Assembly (NCBI GenBank): GCA_020698575.1
Contig: CM036252.1
Coordinates: 36,321,659 to 36,385,658 of the forward strand
Direction: 5' to 3'
Source of the DNA: Bostrychus sinensis
Lineage: Eukaryota > Chordata > Actinopteri > Gobiiformes > Eleotridae
Length of the DNA stretch: 64,000 nt
In this document: positions 11,560 to 23,289 of the stretch, piece after piece
How the letters are laid out: each line of letters starts with the position of its first letter
How positions within the stretch are numbered: the stretch's first letter is position 1
Made by a program: the position numbers and the translations under genes
Notes under the pieces: model-generated
The model's database searches: none
Seen by the model: the letters and a program-made list of their open reading frames with translations, nothing else
Told to the model about the DNA's origin: nothing

Positions 11560-12660
11560 GCTCCACAACTCTCAAAACTATAGAAATCCTGTATAAAAGA
11601 GCACTGAGAATACTTGATAAAAAAAACCTCAATCTCATCACCACTGTAACATACTAAGAAAACTTAAGCTATTGGATTTTCAAAATATGATTAACTTAAA
11701 AAACGCTTGTCTGGTCTATAAGACATTGCACTCTCTAGCGCCACCTCCGCTGGGGGAGTTTATTAACCGTGGTATTGGTGCACAAAGGACAACGACGGCC
11801 ACCACCAGAGGTGATGTAATAGTTCCATATAGGCGCACCTCTTTTGGTCAGGATGTACTTTCAGTCCGAGGTGGAAAGATATGGAACAGTCTACCTCAAA
11901 CAATAAGAGAATGCTCCATATATAACTCATTTAAAGCCCAATTGAAAAGCTGGCTTTGGTCAAATCAGAAATGCACTCATTCATAATGTAATACAGAAAT
12001 TGTAATGTATATATTGAATGAATCTGTAAATGGCCCCGAATGTGTGTGGATATGTGTGAGTGCTGGTGCACTTATGATAAATGATAGGTGTGCAGGTGTG
12101 TATATAATATATATATGGTAATGTAGTGCATAGAATTTTTTTTATGGACCTGAAATTGGTAGAGATATGTATGAGTGCTCGTACACTAGGGTAATAACGG
12201 GTGGGCAGGTGTATATATATTAGAAGGTGTGTATATAATGTAGTGCAGGGGTGTGTATATAATGTATGTAATAGAGTGTATTGAATTTAACTTGTGTATA
12301 TAATGTAGTGCAGGTGTATATATACTAGAACGTGTGTATATAATGTATGTAATGTAGTATATTGAATTTAACTTCTGTGTGGCCACATAATCTGTATGGA
12401 CGAAGCGGGTGCTGGTACACTTATGGTAATAATGGGTGGTCAAGATGTATATACTAAAAGGGGTTTTAGATATTTTTATAGTATATAATAGATCAATGTT
12501 CAATGTGCTGTATTCTCCTATTTCCCTCAACCCTTGGGACAACGGATGGAAATGAGCATTCTTGCTAGAATCCGGTGTGTTTACATTCATGCTATATGCC
12601 TGTCTGTTGATTAACATGCATTGTTCCGTTTAAATAAGTAAATAAATAAAAAATAAAATT
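11560..12660 (+). pseudogene. 3' end of a LINE reverse-transcriptase ORF plus tail
   Basis: An open frame at 11672-11986 encodes LVYKTLHSLAPPPLGEF, VPYRRTSFGQ, KIWNSLPQTIRE and a final FKAQLKSWL. These are the usual last residues of fish non-LTR retrotransposon polymerases. The catalytic part is missing (5' truncation). From 12060 to 12480 the 3' region is an imperfect tandem array of GTGTATATAATG-like units. It ends in an A-rich tail near 12640-12660. Confidence 0.65.
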
Positions 12661-13149
12661 ATACTTTGTCCATTCCCCCATTTGCCAGCATGGGGTGACA
12701 GACACCTAATCCAATGTTCTCTGCAAAGTCAAAGTAACAGCTCTCAAAAAGAAGACGCTTTCCACATACAGTATATATTATTTTAAGTTCTAAAACCTGA
12801 AATACTAAAGCAAAGGTGTCCAAAACTATTTCAAAAAGCCTGAAAAACAGCATAATATGAGTCATTGGTAAATAAGCAAATCATAATGTCATGTAAATGA
12901 ACTCTGAAGAACATTCCACTGTGTCTTTAAACAAAAGCCAAAAGCAGCCACAGGAAGATGGACTTTGAGTTTCGCTGAAACCACACTCCTGCGGTCTGTT
13001 CTGAAAATAACACAGGAAGCCCATGAACTGCGGCAAATTAGCCTCGAAAGAACATATTGTCAAACAAACAAAACATAACAAAATATATGTGTCTGAATGC
13101 ATGACTCACAACACCACCAGCATCAGCATAGTACAAAAGAGGATTTTAT

Positions 13150-13158
13150 ATATATTTT

Positions 13159-13214
<56 letters not shown>

Positions 13215-13247
13215 ATATATTATATATATATATATTTTTGAGTTCTG

Positions 13248-13283
<36 letters not shown>
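13150..13283. repeat. (TA)n microsatellite, left of LINE
   Basis: Long TA dinucleotide runs at about 13150-13232 and 13252-13281, broken once by a short TTTTTGAGTTCTGAAA spacer. They adjoin the 3' end of the LINE at 13284. Confidence 0.95.
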
Positions 13284-13289
<6 letters not shown>

Positions 13290-16200
13290 TGTCCTCTCGC
13301 CCTCCGCGGGCGGTTTCATCCATCCAAGCTCGGGTCCTCTACCAGAGGCCTGGGAGCTTGAGGGTTCTGCGCAGTATCTTTGCTGTTCCTAGGACTGCGC
13401 TCTTCTGGACTGAGATGTCTGATGTTTTTCCTGGGATCTGCTGTAGCCACTCTTCCAGTTTGGGGGTTACTGCCCCGAGTGCTCCGATGACCACAGGCAC
13501 CACTGTTGCCTTCACTTTCCAGGCCTTCTCAAGTTCTTCTTTGAGGCCTTGGTACTTCTCCAGTTTCTCGTGTTCCTTTTTCCTGATGTTACAATCGCTT
13601 GGTATTGCGATGTCAACCACAACGGCTTTCCTCTGCTGTTTGTCCATCACCACAATGTCCGGTTGGTTTGCCACTACCATTTTGTCTGTCTGGATCTGGA
13701 AGTCCCACAGGATCTTAGCTCGGTCATTCTCTATCACCTTTGGAGGTGTTTCCCATCTTGACCTCGGGACTTTCAGACTGTACTCTGCACAGATGTTCCT
13801 GTACACTATACCAGCCACTTGGTTATGACGCTCCATGTATGCTTTCCCTGCCAGCATCTTACAGCCTGCAGTTATGTGTTGGATTGTCTCAGGGGCCTCT
13901 TTGCACAGTCTGCACCTGGGGTCTTGTCTTGTATGGTAGATCTTGGCCTCTATTGCTCTGGTGCTCAAGGCCTGCTCCTGTGCAGCCATGATCAGTGCCT
14001 CTGTGCTGTCCTTCAGTCCAGACCTTTCTAGCCATTGGTAGGATTTCTCGATGTCAGCCACTTCAGTTATCTGTCGATGGTACATCCCATGTAGGGGCTT
14101 TTCCTCCCATGATGGTTCCTCCAGCACCTCGTCCTCTGTTTTCCACTGCCTGAGACATTCACTGAGAACTTCATCTGTTGAGGCCATCTTCCTGATGTAG
14201 TCAAGGATCTTGGATGTTTCATCCTGGACAGTGGTTCTGACACTCACTAGTCCTCTGCCTCCTTCCTTGCGCTTAGTGTACAGTCTCAGGGTGCTGGATT
14301 TGGGGTGGAACCCTCCATGCATGGTTAGGAGCTTTCGTGTTTTCACATCTGTGGTCTGAATCTCTTCCTTTGGCCAGCTTATTATTCCCGCAGGGTATCT
14401 GATGACCGGCAGGGCATAGCTGTTGATTGCCCGGACTTTGTTCTTGCCATTGAGCTGACTCCTTAGGACTTGCCTTACTCGTTGGAGGTATTTGGCTGTG
14501 GCTGCTTTTCTTGTGGCCTGGTCCAGGTTGCCATTTGCTTGTTGGATTCCAAGGTACTTGTAGCTGTCCTCAATGTCTGCTATTCTGCCGTCTGGGAGTG
14601 GGACCCCTACTGTATGGACTACCTTCCCTCTCTTTGTCACCATCCGCCCACACTTCTCAAGTCCGAATGACATTCCGATGTCATTGCTGTAGATCCTGGT
14701 TGTGTGGATCAGTGAGTCAATGTCTCTCTCGCTCTTGGCGTACAGCTTGATATCATCCATGTAGAGGAGGTGACTGATGGTGGCCCCGTTCCTGAGTCGG
14801 TACCCATCGCCAGTCTTGGTGATTATCTGGCTGAGGGGGTTCAGACCTATGCAGAACAGCAGGGGGACAGAGCATCTCCTTGGTATATCCCACATTTGAT
14901 GGACACTTGTGCAATTGGCTTGCAGTTGGCCTCAAGGGTGGTCTTCCACTGCCTCATCGAGTTTGCAATGAAGGCTCTTAGAGTCCTGTTGATGTTATAC
15001 ATCTCCAAGCATTCCATGATCCATGTGTGTGGCATTGAGTCATAGGCTTTCTTGTAATCAATCCAGGCGGTGCACAGATTAGTGTGTCTGGCTTTGCAAT
15101 CCTGAGCGACTGTTCTATCTACGAGCAGCTGGTGTTTAGCTCCTCTGGTGTTTTTACCAATTCCCTTCTGTGCTGTGCTCATGTATTGATCCATGTGCCC
15201 ACTTATCTTAGCCGCTATGATGCCTGACATGAGCTTCCATGTGGTGGGGAGACAGGTTATTGGTCGATAGTTGGATGGGGCTGTTCCCTTCAGGGGATCC
15301 TTCTGGATCAGGATTGTCCGGCCTTCAGTTAGCCATTCAGGGTGGGTCCCATCCTTTAGCAGCTGGTTCATTTGTGCTGCCAGGCGCTCATGGAGTGAAG
15401 TTAGCTTTTTCAGCCAGTAGGTGTGGATCATGTCAGGCCCTGGTGCTGTCCAGTTTTTCATACCTGAGACTCTTTGTTGGATGTCTGCCACTGTGATGGT
15501 TACTGGTTCTTGTTCAGAACTTGCCTCCTTCTCCCATATGCCTTTCCAGTATTGTTCAGTCTCCAGCCTTGGTGGGTCTGCTCTGTTGTTATTACCCTGC
15601 CACTGAGAGTACACTTTAGCTGGTTGAGTTGAGAACAGCCGGTTTATTCGCCTTGCTTCGATTTCTCTCGTGTACCTCTTTAGTCGGGTGGCCAAGGCTT
15701 GGAGTCTTTGCTTTGCATCTTGCTGTACCTCTTGGGTGCTTGTTGTTTCATTGCACCTTTCTGGAGCTCTGACAGTTGGCTCACTTCTCTCCGAGTTACC
15801 TTGATTTTAGCTTCTAACCTTCTTTTCCATGGTGGATATGGATCTTTATGGTTGCTCTTTGGTTGATAGCCAAGCTCCTCAAGGATCACTGCTGCTGAAG
15901 TGTATATCAGCTCATTGGTTTCAGTGATGGTCATCGTAGGTATTGTTCCCAAAGCTGCATTCACATCTTCCAGGAGACTTTCTGAAGGTACTTCACTCAG
16001 CCTGTGTAACTGGTGTCGGGGTTGCCTGGTCTTCATTTTAGCCATGATCTTATCTCTCAGGTCAGTTGCTGCCTCGCTCAGCTCGATGGTGCTTATTGGG
16101 GCTTCGTACCCAAATTCTGGATGGGGAGTTGGTGTTAACTCCCCTCTGACCTTGCGTCCTGGCTCCCCCTTGCCGTAGCATATGTGTTGTATCTTGTCAA

Positions 16201-16357
16201 TCTCAAGTTGTGAAAGCAGGTGCCGCTTGTGGATGTTGGAACACTGAGCTACTAGTTGTTTAGCAGTGAGTGTTGATTGTGGGTTTCGAAGTTGCCATAT
16301 TTCCCACATTCTCTTCATGTAACCCCTCTGACTAGGGTTACTGGAGTAACCCTAGTA
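13284..16357 (-). mobile_element. R4/Dong-type non-LTR retrotransposon in a (TA)n site
   Basis: About 3.07 kb, reading on the - strand, with (TA)n on both sides and no poly(A) tail. It encodes, in order, an N-terminal region, reverse transcriptase, a CCHC knuckle and a restriction-like endonuclease. That order is that of the R2/R4 group rather than the APE-endonuclease LINEs. Dong-type elements are known to use simple repeats as targets, which fits the flanks. The coding region is broken (next entry). Naming the exact family (R4/Dong or Rex6-like) is from memory. Confidence 0.8.
13339..16318 (-). pseudogene. Frameshifted reverse transcriptase/endonuclease of the LINE
   Basis: Three overlapping frames make up one protein: 15680-16318, 14847-15695 and 13339-14895. 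The middle frame has RT motif A in WIDYKKAYDS and motif B in QGDALSP. The last frame has YMDD (residues 45-48), a CCHC knuckle (C328, C331, H340, C345) and an endonuclease PD...D core (P412-D413, D428, in VVDIAIPSD). One frameshift lies near 15700-15730. The other is a missing base in a C run of the coding strand (G run at 14862-14866), exactly after the ALSP of motif B. All catalytic residues remain, so the copy looks young. It is inactive as read unless the shifts are assembly errors. I describe the breaks only. Confidence 0.85.

Positions 16358-16424
<67 letters not shown>
16355..16424. repeat. (TA)n microsatellite, right of LINE
   Basis: About 35 TA units directly next to the 5' end of the LINE. 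Together with 13150-13283 this indicates insertion into a pre-existing TA array. Confidence 0.95.
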
Positions 16425-16429
<5 letters not shown>

Positions 16430-17500
16430 TGCCAAATCACTGTGCAACTGGTTTGTTGTGGTGATCTCATAAGGGTGAAAGGGGAGTGGGAGGTTTATAA
16501 AGTTTACTTAGGTACAAAGTTAAATCTACTACTACTACTACTGTCCCACACCTACTCAGAAACTAGTGGGTGCCCTTCCTGTTGCAACCAGCCACATGCT
16601 TGTGAATGTGGGTGAAATGTCTTGCCCAAGGACACAGCAACCGTATGCACAGAGAGAAGTGATCCACCCCCCTCCAGTCAGTGACAAACTGCTCAACCTC
16701 CTTCTCCAGCATTACCATTATTTTACTTGAGTCATAAATGTGTTGACTATTTTTACTATTACTTATGTAAAAATGTTTTGAAGTAACAGTCTAACATTTA
16801 GCCATAAGACAGTAACATTTTACTACTTTATTGTCCATTTTATTACTTTAAAACTCCATATAAAACCAAAACCAATGAACTGATGACACTTGAAGTATAC
16901 AGAATATTAATAACTGCTGTGACATAAGAACAGAAGGCCTTGTTCCTCTATTTCTATGGCACCTGTACAACTGTCGTTTACTAAAAAAAAGTTAAGTTTA
17001 TGATTTCACTTCTACAGAACAGGAAGAGAAGTGACGTGGTGTCAGGACGAAGGTGAGAAAACTGCTCAAATACACACTACATCAGTCTGACAGGTGCACT
17101 ACAATATATTAAGCAAATGAAAAGCTTGTACAGGAAGTCACAGTGTATTAGCAGCGTCTCCACTCCTCTGTCATAGTAAGTACTGTGTATTATAATTGTA
17201 TATATTTGTTCTATGTTGGATCTTTATTTTTGAACATGATCATGTCTTGTGTATTCAAGGGTGAAATATTTTGTTGAAAAGTACCCTTCATAAAACAAAA
17301 AAAACAAAAACCTGGTCATGGAAATAACTAACAAAAGTCATAATAAACCATAAATTGCTAAAAAGACATTGTTTTTAAATGTGGCTCAGTTGTTAAAAAA
17401 TAATGAAAGCTTGGTCTGTATAAAAATGAAGATAATTCTCCCACAGTAACATGTTCAACTAAAGAGTGGTTTGAGATGAGCATCGCCAGTCTCTTCAGTC
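16430..17500. other. Spacer with dispersed repeat
   Basis: About 16520-16720 resembles the repeat at 4335-4570 (CTTGCCCAAGGACACAGCAA). The remainder is AT-rich with no gene seen. Confidence 0.45.
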
Positions 17501-17639
17501 TGTGATCGGCAGTGTTGGGTTAGTTACACAAAAAAGTAATTAGTTACAGATTACTAGTTACTCTTTTAAAAACAAATAAATTATTGGGGGCCTGGGGTGG
17601 CCATGGCCCCTGTTGGTCAGAGCTTGGCCACCCCATCGG

Positions 17640-20600
17640 CCCCCCCTGAGCGGTCCTGCGTGGTGGGCTACTAAGGTCCATAATGAGGCTGGCGTGAGTG
17701 ACTGACATTACGTCTTTGCGCAGCTGTTGTAAAACAAACGGTTTGACACAGAGACCTGCAGCTAAACCATCCTGACAGATAAGACTTCAGGCTTTGTGTC
17801 AGTTTTTTTTAGTGTTGATAGGTTCAGGAATCACAGAGATATGCAGCATTAAAGTTTATAAACCTTTAGGCTTAATTATAAGACGCCCGGTTTATCACCG
17901 GATACAGTTGATCAGAGCGAGCAACTGTGACTTTAGAGTCAGACTTGAACAGATTTTCAGTCAGTCTTATCTAAACCTTATCTCTGTTAGTTCTTCTTCT
18001 TTCTTTTATGAATCATTTATTTGCATTTCATCATTATTTGAGATTATTTGTTATTGTATACAGTACAAACATATGTGAGTGTGCCAGCTGTCTGTGGTGT
18101 GAGCAGATAGTACAACCTGTTAGAGGCTTGTCATGAAAAGTTGCACTAATTAACAACCACATTCCAGACGGTCTGGCTCTCCCACACACTACATACAAGA
18201 CTATAGAACACTGCACATTGTTTTACTCACTCTATAGTCAGCTAAAACACTTTAAAATGCACCAGGATACAGCAAATATTGTCTGTTATATTGATTTTTT
18301 TCCTGGGGGAGGACCCACAGACCCCCTGTGGATTAGTTACATATTTAACACTTGTGACTCATGACTTTCTCTCCTGTGTACTGCAGACACCATGGCTCAG
18401 CTTCTAACTTCCTCAAACCATAAAAAGGTCTCTGAGTCCAAATAACTGGCTTCAGAACAGAACAGAAGATAATTCACATTTTTTGTATTAGTCCTATAAT
18501 GATAATAATAATCTGTAGGGAGCACGGTGGCAGAGCAGTTAGTGTTCTCGCCTCCCAGCAAGGAGGTCGTGGGTTCAAGCCCCGGGCCGACCAACACACC
18601 ATCACACGATCTCTCTGGATGGAGTCTGCAGGTCTCCCCGTGGCTTCCTCCCACCGTCCAAAGACATGCATGTGTTAGGTGAGATGTGAGAGTGAATGGT
18701 TGTCTGTCTGTGTTCGTCTCTGTGTCAGCCCTGCAACAAGCTGGCCCCTGTCCAGGGTGTACCCCAAAGTTACTGGGATAGGTTGGGATTTTCTACCGCG
18801 ACCCCTAACGGGAATAAGTGGTAGAAAATGATTGAATGAATGAATAATGAACATTGTGCCAACACAATAAAATGACAGGAGGGGGTCAAAAAGTGTGTTT
18901 ATAATGGAAGTCTGCGGTACATAAATTTCCACTAACAGTACAATCATAACTTTTTGATTCAATCTGACATAAAACCAAAACAAATAATGCTCCAAAGTCA
19001 GTCTAGCAAATGCAGTTAGTTTAGTTAGTTGACTGCCTGGGCTGTAATACCAGTATATATTTAAAATGCTAATTTGTAGATCCAGTAAAATAAGTGTTGT
19101 TAACTGATAGAGAAAGTCTTAAAGTCTGTGCATTATCTTTACATCTTCACTATCTCTATTAATATGATGAAGACATTTTTATCAGTCAGAAAGCTGCAAA
19201 AAATGTCTCTAGAATAATCTACAATGTCACAAGTGAGTTTTATTTTTTTTGTTTTGATTTTTTTTTTTACTAAAAAAATGGAGTGACGTGGAAATCACAA
19301 AATGTGGTCAGTCAGTTGTGTCTTTTGGTGTGATGTACTTTTACTGAAAAAGTAATGATGTTACATTAATGATTTTAATGAATTCTTAAAATGTAGTGCC
19401 TTCCTGAGTCTGATGACATGTTAAGTATTTGGTAGCCTTTTGAAACAAGCCAGCAGTGAGCTTTATGGGCAAAAGAATTATATATGTAACCACTATTATC
19501 AAGATATTTACAAATATTTATAAATAAATCTTTATTTTAAACGGTTAATCCCATTTATTTTATAAACAGTTTGAGAGTGTATTTTCTTAGATTAGGCCCA
19601 ACCTGAAGTTCACACAGGATAGAGTCCCAGTGTGAAGTGTGAATATAGTCGTTGCACTGTACTGCAGAACTCATCACTACATAGTGGAGAAATAACAGGT
19701 TGTTTATACTGTTTTGTGATTTAAAAAAAAAAAAAAAAAATCTAATATAAGGCTCTATAGTTTAATTGAGATATTTTTCCCCCAAACAAGTAAAAGAGTG
19801 AGGCTTTCTCAACTCTATCAATTCTGTATAATAATAATAATATGTATTTACTTTAACAGATTCATTAGCAGAATGCCAGATTTATTTTCTTTATTTTTAT
19901 TTTCTTGAACTGTGGTGTGATGGAGTTGGTCATATGGTGTGACGTTCAAAATTATGAAAAAATAAAAATATATAAAAGATTTTAGGCGAACAGAAGGAGA
20001 ATACCTTTAGCACGTACCTGAAGCATTTTAGAAGAAAGATTTGTCAAAATTAAATAAAACATTTCTTTGGTGTCTCAAAAAAGTTAAAGCATTTTGCATG
20101 ATTATTAATAAAAAAGTCCACAATGCTGCAAATTTATGCAGAGAAAATAGCAAATGTCTTAATAGCAAAGAAAGGCATGCATAGGGAACTGTGTTTTTTT
20201 AAGAAAATATTTTCTAGTTTATATTATATTTACATTGTCACATCAGATGATGTTGATTTGAGTAATTCATGAAAAAAATCAAATTTAAATACACAATTGG
20301 AAAAAAAAAGTATTATTTATCACACACACGTGTAGGAGAGCTGAACTGTCTGGAAGTATTTTGTTGTTAATTTGTGCATGTGTTAGATATTTTTGCTTTA
20401 ACAAACTTACAACAACTTATTAAGTAACACCTAACTTTGTCTACATCACAACTTTTCATGACTGAGCCTCTCACAGTCTGTACTCTGTCTCCAGTCTGCA
20501 CATCAGCAGAAATATTTGCTAAAACCACCGACAGCTGGCAGACTACAAATAAGTAGGCATTTTTACTGTAACAATTCATCTCAAATAATTATGAAATACA

Positions 20601-21300
20601 AATAAATTATTCATAAAAGAAAGAAAAAACAAACCAAAAGAGACTGAAAGACTGAAAATCCTTCTGTTAAATATCTGACTAGTGAAGGCTCAGTAACATG
20701 CTCTGATGAGCTGTAGCCTCGCTGCTGTGGCACAGCCCAGCTCCTGTCTGCTCCTCTGTACAGTTCTAATTCTCTGTCCTTTCAGGCTCTGCCACAATAA
20801 AGTTGTTTCTGCTGATGGAAAAAGATGAAGCTTTATTTTGAAGGGTCACATGGGGTAGTCAATTACTGTTAACAGCAACACTTTACAGTGCATCTCCAAC
20901 CAGCTGCAGTTTCTCCTCTGCTCTTCTCCATCTCTCCTCATACTTTTGATCATAATTAATAACAAGGTTATTGGAAATAATTATCTCTTTTGTAATAGTT
21001 TCTGAGTAAAAGAGACACTGGACCTAAAAAACACTGCAGCTGTTCGCAGAGCGGTAATAAACTGCTCGTTTTGTAATGAAGCCTAAATGCTTTTACAAAT
21101 TTTAACGGTGCATATCTTTGTGATTCCTGAAACTATCAACGCAAAATAAAAACTGACAAAAAGCTTGAGGGCTTATCTGTCAGGAGGATTTAGGTGCAGG
21201 TCTCTAGATCAAACTCAAAGACGCAAAGACGTAATGTCAGGTCTCTCACGCCAGCCTCATTATGGACCTACTTAGCCCGTTGCGCTCGGGGAGGGGGGAG
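17640..21300. mobile_element. About 3.7-kb element with long terminal inverted repeats
   Basis: The block 17640-17930 (AAGGTCCATAATGAGGCTGG, then CTGACAGATAAG, GTTCAGGAATCACAGAGATA) recurs in reverse complement at about 21020-21280. Arms of roughly 270 bp match at an estimated 75-80%. The interior is AT-rich with no transposase and includes the SINE at 18515-18838. It is probably a non-autonomous DNA transposon or an inverted pair of one repeat. The ends and target duplication could not be fixed. Confidence 0.6.
18515..18838 (+). repeat. tRNA-derived SINE, best-preserved copy
   Basis: It has a box-A-like TGGCAGAGCAG, a box B GGTTCAAGCCC, the body with GTCCAGGGTGTACCCC, and a (TGAA)n tail near 18830-18845. 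These are RNA polymerase III promoter remnants of a tRNA-derived SINE. No functional tRNA fold is expected. Confidence 0.75.
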
Positions 21301-22300
21301 GGGGGGGGCAGAGTGTAGATAAATGAGTGACAGCAATGTAAGCGCTGAAATGATCAGAATGAATCCAGTGATGGTGTATGGACTTTAGAAACACGCAGGA
21401 GCACTTCCTGGTTTCACATGCCTACAGAACTGTGAGACCAAGCGTTTTCAGCTCTTGAAGAAGGTAGCGCCTTAACAAAGTCGATTTAGCAAAATAAGAG
21501 ACCTTTAAAGGAGCTATATTATGCTGAAATTCATATTTTTAAACCAATCTTTGTGACCTCTAGAACAGCAGCACATTTTACAATTTTTAAAACATTATTT
21601 GACTTGGCTTGTTGATTGGTCAGTGCTTAATGGAATGGATGGCGTTTGTCAAAGGCCTCAGAGCAGCTGTGCCAGAGAATAAAGGATTACTTAAACATGC
21701 ATGAATAAAACAGCCCAACACCAGGGATGTTTTTGATGAGGGAACAACATTATAACATGGGAGAAAGGTTTTGTTTGTTTTGTTTTTTTGTTTTTTGTTT
21801 TTTTACATTGTTAGTGTAGTGTAAAAAACAAATTCTTTCTGGTGTGGGATTAACTTCTTTCTGGGATAGGACCAGTATGCTCACTCAAAGATTGTGTAAA
21901 TGTTATATTTACTATCTTACTGTGAGTGGCCTCATGACATAATCTAACTGTGTATGTTCTCTGGAGGAGGCCTTCTATTAAACACTTCAGTGATAAGCAG
22001 TGATAATCAGTTTGTGTAATCATTAGGCTTTTTTTTTTTTTTTTTTTTTTGTCTGTTAAACATTGCATGTTTACTTATTTCCATTTGTCATGACTTACGT
22101 GCTGCATTTTAAAGAAGTGGTTAATGTGTGATCTGATAAAGCAGTGTTGTGACAGTTTAAGACTTACAGTTTACAGTTTGTGATTCATTTTTGGCACCAA
22201 GGTTTTTCACCTGATACTGACGCTAACTGTTTGCTCACAGTCATTTGCCCAGACCCTTGCTCATCATCTCTGGTTTTTATTCATGTGTTGTCTTGTTTTT
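21300..22300. repeat. Dispersed repeat composite upstream of receptor 3
   Basis: 21330-21480 is the inverted relative of 11390-11465. 21500-21780 (TTTAAAGGAGCTATATTATG; GGATTACTTAAACATGC; GAGGGAACAACATTATAACA) belongs to a dispersed family also found at about 24150-24400, 41640-41890 and 55230-55410. A T run of about 22 lies near 22029-22050. No gene is seen. Confidence 0.55.
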
Positions 22301-22311
22301 ACAGATTCACA

Positions 22312-23288
22312 ATGAGGAACGTCACTTCTACAGCTGTACTTTTCTGCAGCCTCGGTTAAGTTGAGTTTATTGTCTGATAATTTCTTCAAACATACAGAAC
22401 ATTAAAACAATGCTTTTATTGCCATAGGTTTGCTCTGTGTCTTGGGCTTGGAGTTGTCAACAGTCGAGGTCCAGTCTGGTCAAAGTGTCACTCTGTTGTG
22501 CTCCAACTACACCAATTCCCCCACATCGATATTCTGGTTCCGAGCTGTGAAGAGATCAATACCAAGGCACATTTCCACCATATACAACCCTTCTAAACCT
22601 GCTACATTTACAGATGGTTTTCAAGATGGAAGATTCACAGTGAAGTCCAACTTGTCTCACATCAGCCTCACAATCGACCCAGTGAACACTTCAGACTCTG
22701 GACTCTATTTCTGTGGATATAAAAGCGGTTCAGACCCTGTTATCAAAAGTCCTACATATTTAGATATCCAAGAAGGTATGTTTTAATCATTGAATTGTTT
22801 TTACTGCCATGTACATACTTACAAATTCAAATATCTGCATGTGTTTGTAGATATGTTTGACAGAAAAATGCTGGTACCTGTCCTGGGCGGTCTTGTCATC
22901 TTCCTCGTTGTGGTCATCGTTGGTCTGGCTGTGACAAACAGGAAGCTCCAAAAAGGTATGAAACCATTAAATACACCAAACATGTGTATTTATTCACTAT
23001 AAATAACAATGACAATGCGTCCTTTAGCTCTGAAGCAGGACCTGCATGCACCAGAAACACCAGAGGTAAATGAACAGTAGAATTTTACAAAATGCCAAAA
23101 CCTATTTTTGAGATACATGAATGATGAACTGTGATTTTTGTCATTTTCAGCTCGAGTGCTCAGACACCCTCAACTACGCTTCTGTGAAGTTTCGCCAAAA
23201 GCCCAGTTCCTGTCCCGTCAACAGCCAACAAGAAACATCTACTTATGCTGCAGTGAAGCGAACTGGACCAGCACCAGAACTACTGTAA
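22312..23288 (+). CDS. V-type Ig receptor 3 with ITIM tail (teleost immune-type receptor)
   Basis: Exons are 22312-22354, 22428-22775, 22851-22955, 23028-23065 and 23151-23288. The phases fit and give 223 aa. After the signal peptide, a single V domain shows VTLLC, IFWFR and DSGLYFC, the canonical B/F disulfide and core Trp. A membrane segment VPVLGGLVIFLVVVIVGLAV is followed by a basic NRKLQK. The tail carries LNYASV, a good ITIM, and STYAAV, a second ITIM/ITSM-like site. The predicted role is inhibitory signalling on leukocytes; the ligand is unknown. It is of the same family as receptor 4. The signal-exon donor GTTAAG is weak but usable. It could be named NITR-like or CD300-like by automatic pipelines; I cannot settle the subfamily. 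Confidence 0.8.
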
Positions 23289-23289
23289 T

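Noticed and set aside
12186..12617. 143-aa - strand ORF rich in Tyr, Ile and Thr
   Set aside because: It is a translation of the tandem TATATAATG-type LINE tail, of low complexity.
13023..13323. ORFs reading IYIYIY
   Set aside because: They are made by the (TA)n microsatellite.
18515..18600. Possible functional tRNA gene
   Set aside because: The boxes are those of a SINE. The sequence continues into a long SINE body and does not form a full cloverleaf by eye.
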